A DNA stretch of 19,682 nucleotides from JAVBTR01 sp031556065 (lineage in GTDB: Bacteria > Bacillota > Clostridia > Christensenellales > Aristaeellaceae): NCBI GenBank assembly GCA_031556065.1, contig JAVBTR010000064.1:1-19682 (forward strand), given 5' to 3'. Shown here in pieces: positions 6,186 to 14,163 of this stretch (position 1 is its first letter; every line of letters begins with the position of its first letter). Made by a program: the position numbers and the translations under genes. The notes under the pieces are model-generated. The model ran no database searches and was not told the DNA's origin. It saw only the letters and a program-made list of their open reading frames with translations.

Positions 6186-8669
6186 TTAACTAACCTCCAA
6201 CTGGCTTTCATTGGCGTTTTGTGTAACGCCATGCTCACGGCTGATCTCTTGAATTTTCAAAATGGCATTCAGCGTTGTTTGATTAATAAAGCCAAGTCTC
6301 ATCAAAGCTTCTCCCGTCATACAGCCTTCTTTTTCTTTAAGCTCCAATGCCAATTTCAGCTGCTGTTTACTGATGAGCCCGCCGCTATACAATACCAAAC
6401 CAAAGCTCATGCCGCCGTTGTCCACAAGCCCGTGAATTAGAACCTGCGATTTGTCGTTGCTCAGATAGTTCTCATCAAGTACCTTTTGCACGGATAGAAA
6501 AAAACCAAGCATATCATCAGTTAGACATTTTGTCTTAACCAGGGCTTCGCCCACTCTGCCACCATTTGCCACTTGATAGGCTAAAGCTTTTTCCAGCTGA
6601 TCGGGTGTGATTATTTCTGCAGCAACGAGCAAATTACCTAGCTTCAAGGTAGAATCATCCGTATTTGAAGATTCTTCACGCATTTTGCTTTGAATTTGAA
6701 TATACGACTCAAGCACATCCGGGGTCAATGCATGCATCTGCAACACGATGTCACCCAAGTATCCGCCCTTTTCTTTTTGAATATCCAGCGCTTGGTCAAG
6801 CTGGTTTTTTGTTATTACAGCCGCCTTTAAAAGGATTTGGCCAAGTGGCAGTCTATGTAGATTGTCCAGGCCTTCCAGCCGTTTGCGGGCATCTACAAGC
6901 TGAACATCCTCGCGGACATCTTCAATGGAGATGCTGCGGTGGTGAACAGTCGAAACCCAGAACAGCTCCTTGCATTTAACAATCCCGCGAAAGAATGCAG
7001 GATACCAGGAGTAGGTAAACACCCATTGCAGCGGTATCCAGATAAAGTAGCGAAGATAATTCTCTTCTGATAGTACGTATAGCTGGATGAGTGTATAAGC
7101 CAGCATAAGAATCAAAGCGGATTGAAAATTCATAACAAAGCCTGTGGCAAATACGCTGCCTGGCATGAACAAAGAGCCAAAGATGCGAATGATATAGGTG
7201 ACAAACAAGCAAAAATTTAAGAAGGGGCGCATTAGGTAGAAGGCCATATCCAATTGCAGCAGGCTGCGGTTTTGAATTGCAGCCAAAAACAGTTGCGGTG
7301 CGTATTCTCGCATGGCCTTGTTATGCCCCTGCATCCACCTGGTCCGCTGTTTAATCGAGGGCTTCATGTCCAAGGGTTTTTCATCATACAGCTTGGCGCT
7401 GTGTACCCACATGCAGGGTTGGTCCTTTTTCAGCGTATAATTCGCCGTCAGAACAAGGTCCTCTGTTAGTGAATCCGTACGCCAACCGACTTCTTCAAGC
7501 ACGCAGGGACGGAAAACCATACCGGTTCCGCCCATCTGGGCACTAAGGCCGATTCGCGCATGGGCATCTTGGTAATTTGAGTTGCTTAGCCAATAGGCCA
7601 TGGTATAGCATTTGGAAATCCATGTATCCCCCGGGTTTTTACAGCCAAGGTAAGCTTGAAGGATCTCATAACCCTGGTTGAGTTTATCATTGATTTCGTC
7701 GAAAAACCTTTCATTAACAAGATTGTCTGCATCCAGCACGATATATGCGTCGTATGCGTCCCCTTCCTCGCGCCATTTGGTTAGATGTGCGAACATCCAT
7801 TCCAAGCCAAAGCCTTTGCCCTTGCGCTGAGTATCATGACGCTCCATGGCGATAGCACCCTTGCTTCGCACGATGTCGGCTGTACCGTCGGTGCAATTAT
7901 CGCAGATGACGAAGATGTCGAACTTATTCTTTGGATAAGAAGTCCCCAATAGGGATTCGATCAGCTGGCCAATAACCGTTTCTTCGTTGTGCGCACAACC
8001 GATTACCGCAAAGCGATTGATCTTTCCCGGTGTTGGCGTGCGTGCCGGCTTTTTTGCGGTAAGCCATTTGGGCAGGAGCCTTGCAAAAATATAGATAAGC
8101 GGGTCATAAAACCAAAAAACAATGCTTATCAATTCGGCAGCAATGAGGATGGTTGAAATGGCAATATTAAACAGGCCGTTGATATAACGCCATGAAAGAC
8201 ACCCCACAAAAAAGGAAAGGCAGATCACGGAAACGGCGGAGTTTTTTTGTCGAAAGTTCAAAGTACTATTGTTATTGGGCGTTTTATCCGCGACACGGGC
8301 GATGATGAAACAGGTAATACCTGTCACGCCGCTTATTGTTAATATGGCTGCTGTTGTGAAATCCAGGGCGCTCAAACTTAAATATTTGGCGACCCAAGCG
8401 AAAAGCAGATCACTGTTTCCCCAAAAAAGATAGATGGCTAGAAAGGGAAACCCGATTTTGCATATGCTTTGCAGCCACACCTTCAGACCGAATTGGGTGC
8501 TGGATTCGGTTTTCTTAACGAATATGGCAAACAACAAGCAAACGGCTAAAATGCTCGTCAAGCATATTGCGTGGACATGAGAATAGCCAAAAAGGCTCCG
8601 CGCCCATTGCTGTGAGAAGAGCCTTTTAATGTATTCGTATAGAATGAAAAAGCTAGAATAATCAACCAT
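6186..8669 (-). CDS. Membrane glycosyltransferase family 2 with three C-terminal MshEN-like modules
   Basis: This is an 827-residue processive-type GT2. Several N-terminal membrane segments (about residues 33-190) precede a cytoplasmic GT-A domain (about 215-450). Its motifs are CAHNEE (225-230), DNCTDG (257-262), the DxD motif DADN (313-316), TED (402-404) and QRTRW (441-445), the last being the QxxRW of cellulose/hyaluronan-type synthases. Three further membrane helices follow (about 475-562). Residues 608-660, 676-728 and 755-807 are three tandem modules, each made of two 24-residue LGxxL..IT..QL..AL..Q motifs joined by a 5-residue linker. That is the architecture of the c-di-GMP-binding MshEN domain, also reported at the C-terminus of the E. 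coli glycosyltransferase NfrB. The conserved motif-1 Arg and some glycines are substituted, so ligand binding is inferred. The ATG overlaps the upstream acyltransferase stop by eight bases. Sugar and product are unknown. Confidence 0.85.
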   Translation of the reverse strand: MVDYSSFFILYEYIKRLFSQQWARSLFGYSHVHAICLTSILAVCLLFAIFVKKTESSTQFGLKVWLQSICKIGFPFLAIYLFWGNSDLLFAWVAKYLSLSALDFTTAAILTISGVTGITCFIIARVADKTPNNNSTLNFRQKNSAVSVICLSFFVGCLSWRYINGLFNIAISTILIAAELISIVFWFYDPLIYIFARLLPKWLTAKKPARTPTPGKINRFAVIGCAHNEETVIGQLIESLLGTSYPKNKFDIFVICDNCTDGTADIVRSKGAIAMERHDTQRKGKGFGLEWMFAHLTKWREEGDAYDAYIVLDADNLVNERFFDEINDKLNQGYEILQAYLGCKNPGDTWISKCYTMAYWLSNSNYQDAHARIGLSAQMGGTGMVFRPCVLEEVGWRTDSLTEDLVLTANYTLKKDQPCMWVHSAKLYDEKPLDMKPSIKQRTRWMQGHNKAMREYAPQLFLAAIQNRSLLQLDMAFYLMRPFLNFCLFVTYIIRIFGSLFMPGSVFATGFVMNFQSALILMLAYTLIQLYVLSEENYLRYFIWIPLQWVFTYSWYPAFFRGIVKCKELFWVSTVHHRSISIEDVREDVQLVDARKRLEGLDNLHRLPLGQILLKAAVITKNQLDQALDIQKEKGGYLGDIVLQMHALTPDVLESYIQIQSKMREESSNTDDSTLKLGNLLVAAEIITPDQLEKALAYQVANGGRVGEALVKTKCLTDDMLGFFLSVQKVLDENYLSNDKSQVLIHGLVDNGGMSFGLVLYSGGLISKQQLKLALELKEKEGCMTGEALMRLGFINQTTLNAILKIQEISREHGVTQNANESQLEVS

Positions 8670-9789
8670 GAATGTCCACTTCCGTATTCTTCGATTTGTT
8701 GATAACTTTCATAAACAAATTTTTTGTAGAAACACAAAGAAACACCATTGCACTGGTGAGCATTAATGCAACGATAAAATAGCACACAAAGGATGCAGTC
8801 CGGTCAAAGCCCATGTTTTGAAACGTTTCGGGAAGCCCTGCGATAAACGGCAGGCTCAAAGCCAATGAATGCAAGCCTAAATACAATAGCGAATGCTTGC
8901 CAGCAAACAGGAGGAGCGCATTTTTGCTTTGCTGGGAGATTAAATAGCATGCAGCCGTAAAAACCATTGCCCCCAGGAAATACCATTCGGATGAGATATG
9001 CCAAATATCGCCCCTGCCATCTTGCATTAAAAGAAGGCTGAACAGTATGAGCAAAGGGACGAGGAAAGCACTAAGCAACCCGGTATAGTCCGAAAGCTTT
9101 GCCTGATACTTGATTTTCTCTTTAAATTGCACATAGCCATCATTCAATTGCCTTACGAGCTTACCGCACACCATAAAAAACAATGCGGCGGGGAAAAGAC
9201 TGATGATCCAATAATCCGACGAGATCGGCAGACGTTGGATCGGTACAGAGATGGTCAGAAGCACAAAAGCCAGGAGTGCAGTAATCCATAGCTTCTTGAT
9301 TTTTGCAAGAAAATAAAACGCGAGGCTGACGAAAAACAACGCATGCAGAAACCAAAGCGGGGGATGAACCAATGCAATTTGGAACAAATCCTTTCCCGAA
9401 AACGCAAAGGCCCTAAGCATTGCCATCCAATCAACGGAAAAGCTAAACAGGGGAACATGCAAAAAGTAGGCATATACAGTTTGCGTCCAGAGAAGAGATA
9501 TTGCGAAAAAGCAGACATAGGGCACAAGCAGACCCTTGACCCGCTTGAGCAGATAAGAGCTAAATTGCGAGCGGGAGGCCGAAGCGGACAGCAAGTAACC
9601 GCTTATAAAAAAATACGTAGGAACAGCGTAATACATAAGCATGGCGATGCCATAGCCCAGATACGCCTGTGTTCCCATATGAATAAGGATGACGCAAATC
9701 ATCGCGATTCCGCGCATGGTATCAAAGCCTTCATTGCGCATCTTCTTTTGCTCTATGGGTGTATTGTTTAATTCAAAACGCCTTTCCAT
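8662..9789 (-). CDS. Acyltransferase 3 family integral membrane O-acyltransferase
   Basis: The 375-residue multi-spanning protein (about ten hydrophobic segments) fits the Acyl_transf_3 family (OafA/WecH-like), which transfers acetyl or succinyl groups onto envelope or secreted polysaccharides. The family signature in the first helix is present: FDTMRGIAM with D23 and R26, then the catalytic-type H37 in VILIHMG. A second conserved stretch YAVPTYFFISGYLLS follows at about 54-68. The ATG at 9789 has GGAGG five bases upstream. It is the first gene of a minus-strand operon and its stop overlaps the glycosyltransferase start, so it most likely decorates the polymer made by that enzyme. A strong promoter with an overlapping dyad lies 47-75 bp upstream. 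Acyl donor and acceptor cannot be told from sequence. Confidence 0.85.
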   Translation of the reverse strand: MERRFELNNTPIEQKKMRNEGFDTMRGIAMICVILIHMGTQAYLGYGIAMLMYYAVPTYFFISGYLLSASASRSQFSSYLLKRVKGLLVPYVCFFAISLLWTQTVYAYFLHVPLFSFSVDWMAMLRAFAFSGKDLFQIALVHPPLWFLHALFFVSLAFYFLAKIKKLWITALLAFVLLTISVPIQRLPISSDYWIISLFPAALFFMVCGKLVRQLNDGYVQFKEKIKYQAKLSDYTGLLSAFLVPLLILFSLLLMQDGRGDIWHISSEWYFLGAMVFTAACYLISQQSKNALLLFAGKHSLLYLGLHSLALSLPFIAGLPETFQNMGFDRTASFVCYFIVALMLTSAMVFLCVSTKNLFMKVINKSKNTEVDIHG

Positions 9790-9830
9790 AGGAGCCTCCG
9801 CATCATTAGTAAGTGCATATACATATCCAT

Positions 9831-9859
9831 ATTGTATTTTAGTTCATTTTAAATACAAT
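9831..9859. promoter_or_regulatory. Perfect 9-bp inverted repeat over the operon promoter: candidate operator
   Basis: ATTGTATTT (9831-9839) and AAATACAAT (9851-9859) are exact reverse complements with centres 20 bp apart, about two helical turns. The dyad covers the -10 box, the whole spacer and the edge of the -35 box of the minus-strand operon promoter, so a bound dimeric regulator should repress it. No regulator gene is adjacent. Confidence 0.55.
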
Positions 9860-9864
9860 GTCAA
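9836..9864 (-). promoter_or_regulatory. Promoter of the acyltransferase-glycosyltransferase operon
   Basis: On the minus strand TTGACA (9859-9864) and TAAAAT (9836-9841) are 17 bp apart, a near-consensus sigma-A promoter. The predicted leader is about 40 bases before the ATG at 9789. Confidence 0.8.
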
Positions 9865-9952
9865 TTTTGCTATAATAATGGCGAAAGCAAAATGTGTGGC
9901 AGCTCATCCCTCATAGCTCTTGCAAAACAAGAAAAGGCCCTCTGGCAAAACC

Positions 9953-9981
9953 TTGACACACCACCCGTCAGGCCTTATAAT
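9953..9981 (+). promoter_or_regulatory. Full-consensus promoter of alaS
   Basis: TTGACA (9953-9958) and TATAAT (9976-9981) are 17 bp apart, matching the sigma-A consensus at all 12 positions. Transcription would start near 9988, leaving a leader of only about 36 bases. There is therefore no room for a T-box riboswitch, the usual control of Firmicutes aminoacyl-tRNA synthetase genes. Confidence 0.9.
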
Positions 9982-10023
9982 AAAGGGAATTTCCCATTGA
10001 TTGAAGGAGCTGGAAGAAGCGCT

Positions 10024-11814
10024 ATGAAACAGATGACGGCGGCGCAGCTGCGCAAGTTATTCTTGGATTTTATGGAAGAAAAGGGCCATGCTATTATACC
10101 CAGCGCATCGGTGATCCCCCAGGGGAACGTGAATGTGCTGTTTACCATTGCGGGGATGCATCCCTTGATTCCGTACCTGATGGGGCAGCCCCATCCCAAG
10201 GGCACGCGCATTGCGGACGTGCAAAAGTGCATCCGTACCAACGATATTGAAGAGGTGGGCGACGCCAGCCATCTGACATTCTTTGAAATGCTGGGCAACT
10301 GGTCCTTGGGGGACTACTTTAAGAAGGATGCCATTGCCTGGTCCTGGGAATTTTTAACCAGCGAAAAATGGCTGGGGATTGATAAGGACAGGCTTGCGTT
10401 TTCTGTTTTCGCAGGGGATGAAAATGCCCCCCGGGACGAGGAAGCGGCGAATTTGTGGCGGGAGATGGGCGTTTCGGAAGACCATCTTTTCTTCCTGCCT
10501 AAAAAGAACAACTGGTGGTCCACCGGCGGCCCTGGCCCCTGCGGCCCGGATACGGAAATGTTCTTTATGAACACCGATAAGGAGCCCTGCGGCCCCGATT
10601 GCTCCCCTGCCTGCGATTGCGGCCGGTATTTGGAAATTTGGAACGACGTTTTCATGCAGTATAACCTGCGTGAGGATGGGGTCTTGGAACCCCTTAAAAA
10701 ACAGAACGTGGACACGGGCATGGGCCTGGAGCGCACAGCCGGGGTGCTGATGGGCAAGAAATCCGTTTACGAAACGGATTTGTTCGCGGATATTTTAAAT
10801 AAGATTGGGGAGCTTTCCGGCAAGACCTACGGGGAGGATGAAGAAACCACTAGGTCCATGCGGATTATTGCCGACCATTTAAGGACCTCCTCCATGATCC
10901 TGGGGGATGACCGGGGGGTAACCCCTTCCAATGCGGACCAGGGGTATATTTTAAGAAGGCTGATCCGCCGGGCGGTCCGCCACGGGATGAAGATTGGGCT
11001 TCCCGAGAACGCGGCCACGGAGATCACCAAGGTGATCACGAAGCAGTACGAGGAAGTGTACCCGGAAATCAAGGCCCATGAAGCCTTTATTATTGAGCAG
11101 CTCCGGTTGGAGGAGGAACGGTTCCAGCGGACGCTGAAAACCGGCATGAAGGAATTTGAAAAGCTGGTTGGGCGCATGGGCACCGATACCGTTATCGACG
11201 GGGTGAACGCCTTTAAGCTGTTTGATACCTACGGTTTCCCCATCGAGATCACGGAAGAAATGGCCAAGGAAAAGGGCCTGACCGTGGACGTGGAGGGCTT
11301 TAATGCTAGGTTTGCACAGCACAGGGAATTGAGCCATGCGGGAGCGGATCAGAAGTTCAAGGGCGGCCTGGCAGAGCGAAACGACGCCACAGCCAAGCTC
11401 CATAGCGCTACCCACCTTTTGCAGGCGGCGCTGCGCAAGGTGTTAGGGGATGAAGTGGCCCAGAAGGGTTCCAACATCACCGAAGAACGCCTTCGGTTCG
11501 ACTTCTCCTTTGGCCGCAAGATGCTGCCGGAAGAAGTGCAGGAAGTGCAAAAGCTTGTGAATGAATATATTGCTGCTGCCGCGCCCATTACCTTTGCGGA
11601 AATGACGGTGGAGGAAGCGAAAGCACAGGGCGCTATTGGCCTTTTCGAATCCAAGTATGGCGAAAGCGTGAAGGTGTACACCATGGGCGCATTCTCCAAG
11701 GAGATTTGCGGCGGCCCCCACGCGGAAAACACGGCGGATTTGGGCGCATTCAAAATCCAAAAAGAAGAAGCCTCCTCGGCGGGGGTTCGCCGGATCAAGG
11801 CTATTTTACAATAA
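10024..11814 (+). CDS. alaS: Alanyl-tRNA synthetase, short form without C-Ala domain
   Basis: The 596-residue protein charges tRNA-Ala with alanine in the cytoplasm. The class II catalytic core is complete (FTIAGMHPLIPYL, the TNDIEEVGDASHLTFFEMLGN region, ERTAGVLMG and the QGYILRRLIRRAVRHG stretch). A Cys-rich insert (CGPDCSPACDCGR) precedes EIWNDVFMQYN. The editing domain keeps its zinc ligands: HSATH (H460, H464) and CGGPH (C562, H566). The chain ends 30 residues later, whereas typical AlaRS is about 870-880 residues with a C-Ala/DHHA1 dimerisation domain. Short AlaRS of about 595 residues are known in spirochetes and some Clostridia, so this need not be a truncation. ATG 10024 is the natural N-terminus; GGAAGAAG just upstream is a modest ribosome binding site and AAGGAG is 14 bases away. 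Longer frames to 9892 overlap the promoter. Confidence 0.95.
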   Translation: MKQMTAAQLRKLFLDFMEEKGHAIIPSASVIPQGNVNVLFTIAGMHPLIPYLMGQPHPKGTRIADVQKCIRTNDIEEVGDASHLTFFEMLGNWSLGDYFKKDAIAWSWEFLTSEKWLGIDKDRLAFSVFAGDENAPRDEEAANLWREMGVSEDHLFFLPKKNNWWSTGGPGPCGPDTEMFFMNTDKEPCGPDCSPACDCGRYLEIWNDVFMQYNLREDGVLEPLKKQNVDTGMGLERTAGVLMGKKSVYETDLFADILNKIGELSGKTYGEDEETTRSMRIIADHLRTSSMILGDDRGVTPSNADQGYILRRLIRRAVRHGMKIGLPENAATEITKVITKQYEEVYPEIKAHEAFIIEQLRLEEERFQRTLKTGMKEFEKLVGRMGTDTVIDGVNAFKLFDTYGFPIEITEEMAKEKGLTVDVEGFNARFAQHRELSHAGADQKFKGGLAERNDATAKLHSATHLLQAALRKVLGDEVAQKGSNITEERLRFDFSFGRKMLPEEVQEVQKLVNEYIAAAAPITFAEMTVEEAKAQGAIGLFESKYGESVKVYTMGAFSKEICGGPHAENTADLGAFKIQKEEASSAGVRRIKAILQ

Positions 11815-11845
11815 CATTTTCATAAATTAAAGCATGCCTTTAAAT

Positions 11846-11926
11846 AAGCCTCTGCTGCTGAAGATGACCTACACGGGATAGTTGTAGGCAAAATTGGCAG
11901 GAGAGGCTTTCTCTTGCAGAAAAGAG
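11846..11926 (+). promoter_or_regulatory. Structured 5' leader between alaS and helD (or alaS terminator)
   Basis: Bases 11846-11861 can pair with 11894-11909 in a 15-pair stem with one mismatch (8 continuous pairs, AAGCCTCT with AGAGGCTT, then a G/G mismatch, then 7 pairs including two G-U). Inside, CCTACA (11868-11873) pairs with TGTAGG (11883-11888) around a nine-base loop. A third small hairpin, CTCTT (11911-11915) with AAGAG (11922-11926), overlaps the ribosome binding site of the next gene. The pyrimidine run TTTCTCTT after the main stem also allows an imperfect terminator. No known riboswitch motif was recognised and no clear promoter lies in the 31 bases before it. Confidence 0.4.
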
Positions 11927-11935
11927 GGTTTTACA

Positions 11936-14131
11936 ATGGAAAGGCACATCGACCATCCCCAGGCGGAGCTGGAAATGAAGCACCTGAAGGAAACAGGCAT
12001 CATCATCGCGGACGAGCTTAGCAAGCTGGAAGTGGAGCTGGGCATCCGGGCGGAGGAAGAACGGATTGTGGCGGTGCGGTTTGAGGGGGACCAGGCCCAG
12101 GTGGTGATGAACACCCTGAAAATGAAGCTGCAAATACTGCACCAGCTGGCGCTTTCTAAGAAGCAGCCGTATTTTTCCCGGATCGATTTCGTGGAAAAGG
12201 GCGGGACGGAGGCCACCTACTATATTGGCCGCTGGGGGGTGAGCAAGACACCGGAGTTCGATGTGGTGGTGGCCGACTGGCGCAGCCCCATTGCCAACCT
12301 GTATTATTCCGGCCAGGTAGGGCCTATGGATTATGAAACCCCCGATGGCAAGGTGACGGGGGAGCTGAACCTGAAGCGGATGTTCACCATACACGACGGG
12401 GAAATGGAATCCATGTTCGATTCCGGGGTGGTGAGCCAGGATGCGTATTTGCAGGGGGTTCTGGGCTCGGTTTCATCGGACCGGTTAAAGGAAATCGTAA
12501 CCACCATTCAGGCGGAGCAGAACTACGTAATCCGCCATCCGCTAAATGTACCGCTGATCGTCCAAGGGGTGGCAGGCAGCGGCAAGACCACCATAGCGCT
12601 CCACCGGATCGCGTGGCTATTGTATGCCTACCGGGAGGTGCTAAGCCCGGACCAGATGATGATTCTGGCCCCGAACCCCTTGTTTTTAAACTATATTTCC
12701 CAGGTTTTGCCGGACCTGGGGGTGGAAAACGTACAGCAAACCACCTTCCAGGGGCTGTGCGAAAAGTGGCTTAAAAAGCAAATGCCCAGGATGAAGGAGC
12801 TAAACCGGCTGGAGGATAAATTGAGCGGCACCATAGGCTCCCGGGAGGTGCTTAAAAAGAAGGGCTCCCTTCAATTTAAAAGGCAGCTGGAAGCTTACCT
12901 GGACACCATTGAAACCACCCTTTTGCCTAAGGAGGATGTGCTTTTCGGCCAGGCCACCCTTTTTACCAACCAGGAGCTTAAGGATATATTCCTGGGCCAG
13001 CTAAAGCATTTCCCCTTACAGGTGCGCATTTTGGAACTGAATAAATACATGAAAAACCGCTTGAAGGCAGTGGCCCGGGACATGGAGGACATGCTTGAAA
13101 AGATGACGGAGGAAAGGCTGATGCAGCTGATTACCCGTTTGCCGGAGGGGGAAGAGCGGCAGGCCCGGGTGCGAAGGCTGCTGGACAGCCGGGATTTGCG
13201 CAAGCAGGAGATTGTGGACAGGGCAAAGGCCTACCCCAAGGCATTCCAGGCCCTGTTCCCGGATATGAAGGTCACGGCGGTGTATCAAGGCTTTTTGGAA
13301 ACCATGGAGGGCTTCCGGGATACCACGGCCCTATTGGAAAAAGGCATGGCCTACCCGGAGGATTTGCCTGCCCTGGTGGTGGTTATGAAAAAGCTCTACG
13401 GCATTGCCTTTGAATCCATCCGCACCATTGTGATCGACGAGGCCCAGGATTTTTCGCCCTTCCAGGTGGAGGTGCTTAAGGAAATGGAAAGCAAGCCTTC
13501 TTTTACCTTGGTGGGGGATTTGATGCAGGGGATTCACGAGGATGAGGGCATATCCTCCTGGGAAGAAATAAAGGGCCAGGTGTTCGGCGGGGCGGTGACA
13601 CGCCACGATTTGGTGCAAAGCTACCGCAACACCGTGGAGATTATGGCGTTTGCCAACCGGGTGGCACAGAAGTTCCCGGTGGAAAACCAGCGGCTGGCCA
13701 AGCCTGTGCTGCGCCACGGGGAGGCGGTTGCCATCCACCAGGCGCAAAGCGAAAAGGACCGGCTTGAATATGTACGGGAAACCGTAGAGGGCTGGCGGCG
13801 TGAAGGGTTTAACACCATGGCGCTGATCGCGAAAACCAAGGAGGAAGCAAAGGCCGCCTACAAAGCCCTTTCGAAACACTTCCCTGTTACCCTTGTAGGC
13901 CAGGAGCAGACCCAGTACCAGGGGGGCGTGATGGTGATTCCCGCCTCGCTGATCAAGGGGCTGGAGTTCGACTGTGTGATGGTTTTAAACGCCAATGAGG
14001 AGCAATACCCCATGGAGGTGTTTATGGCAAGGCTGTTGTATGTGATGTGCACCAGGCCCTTGCACCGGCTGCATTTGTGTTACCAGGGGCGGTTGACCCC
14101 TCTTTGCAAACAAGGGCCTGATGGTGTATAA
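11936..14131 (+). CDS. helD: HelD-type superfamily 1 helicase, RNA polymerase recycling factor
   Basis: The 731-residue protein belongs to the UvrD/Rep-like HelD family, which in Gram-positive bacteria binds RNA polymerase and removes it from stalled or post-termination complexes using ATP. An N-terminal helical arm (about residues 1-60) precedes Walker A GVAGSGKT (211-218). A long helical insertion (about 290-470) splits the motor. Walker B is DEAQD (501-505), followed by LVGDLMQGI, QSYRNT and IKGLEFDCVMV, the later SF1 motifs. The length is close to the 774 residues of B. subtilis HelD. ATG 11936 is chosen because AAGAGGG lies seven bases upstream; a longer frame from 11894 runs into the leader structure. 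It follows alaS by 121 bp. The stop codon lies inside the promoter of the next operon. Confidence 0.85.
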   Translation: MERHIDHPQAELEMKHLKETGIIIADELSKLEVELGIRAEEERIVAVRFEGDQAQVVMNTLKMKLQILHQLALSKKQPYFSRIDFVEKGGTEATYYIGRWGVSKTPEFDVVVADWRSPIANLYYSGQVGPMDYETPDGKVTGELNLKRMFTIHDGEMESMFDSGVVSQDAYLQGVLGSVSSDRLKEIVTTIQAEQNYVIRHPLNVPLIVQGVAGSGKTTIALHRIAWLLYAYREVLSPDQMMILAPNPLFLNYISQVLPDLGVENVQQTTFQGLCEKWLKKQMPRMKELNRLEDKLSGTIGSREVLKKKGSLQFKRQLEAYLDTIETTLLPKEDVLFGQATLFTNQELKDIFLGQLKHFPLQVRILELNKYMKNRLKAVARDMEDMLEKMTEERLMQLITRLPEGEERQARVRRLLDSRDLRKQEIVDRAKAYPKAFQALFPDMKVTAVYQGFLETMEGFRDTTALLEKGMAYPEDLPALVVVMKKLYGIAFESIRTIVIDEAQDFSPFQVEVLKEMESKPSFTLVGDLMQGIHEDEGISSWEEIKGQVFGGAVTRHDLVQSYRNTVEIMAFANRVAQKFPVENQRLAKPVLRHGEAVAIHQAQSEKDRLEYVRETVEGWRREGFNTMALIAKTKEEAKAAYKALSKHFPVTLVGQEQTQYQGGVMVIPASLIKGLEFDCVMVLNANEEQYPMEVFMARLLYVMCTRPLHRLHLCYQGRLTPLCKQGPDGV

Positions 14132-14132
14132 T
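14104..14132 (+). promoter_or_regulatory. Promoter of the envelope operon
   Basis: TTGCAA (14104-14109) and a perfect TATAAT (14127-14132) are 17 bp apart. The -10 box overlaps the stop codon of helD, so the downstream genes can be transcribed independently of it. Confidence 0.65.
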
Positions 14133-14163
14133 AAGATGTTTATGGAATGAAGGGAGGCAGGGT

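Noticed and set aside
9892..10023. N-terminal extension of alaS to 9892
   Set aside because: It would contain both promoter boxes and the predicted transcription start, and AlaRS homologues begin near the ATG at 10024.
9982..10023. T-box riboswitch before alaS
   Set aside because: The leader is far too short and the T-box sequence is absent.
10024..11800. Long minus-strand open frames across alaS, helD and the M1 gene
   Set aside because: They mirror G+C-rich coding sequence of strong genes on the plus strand and show no recognisable domains or start signals.
14093..14132. TTGACC at 14093 as -35 of the envelope operon
   Set aside because: The spacing to TATAAT is 28 bp; TTGCAA at 14104 gives the proper 17 bp.
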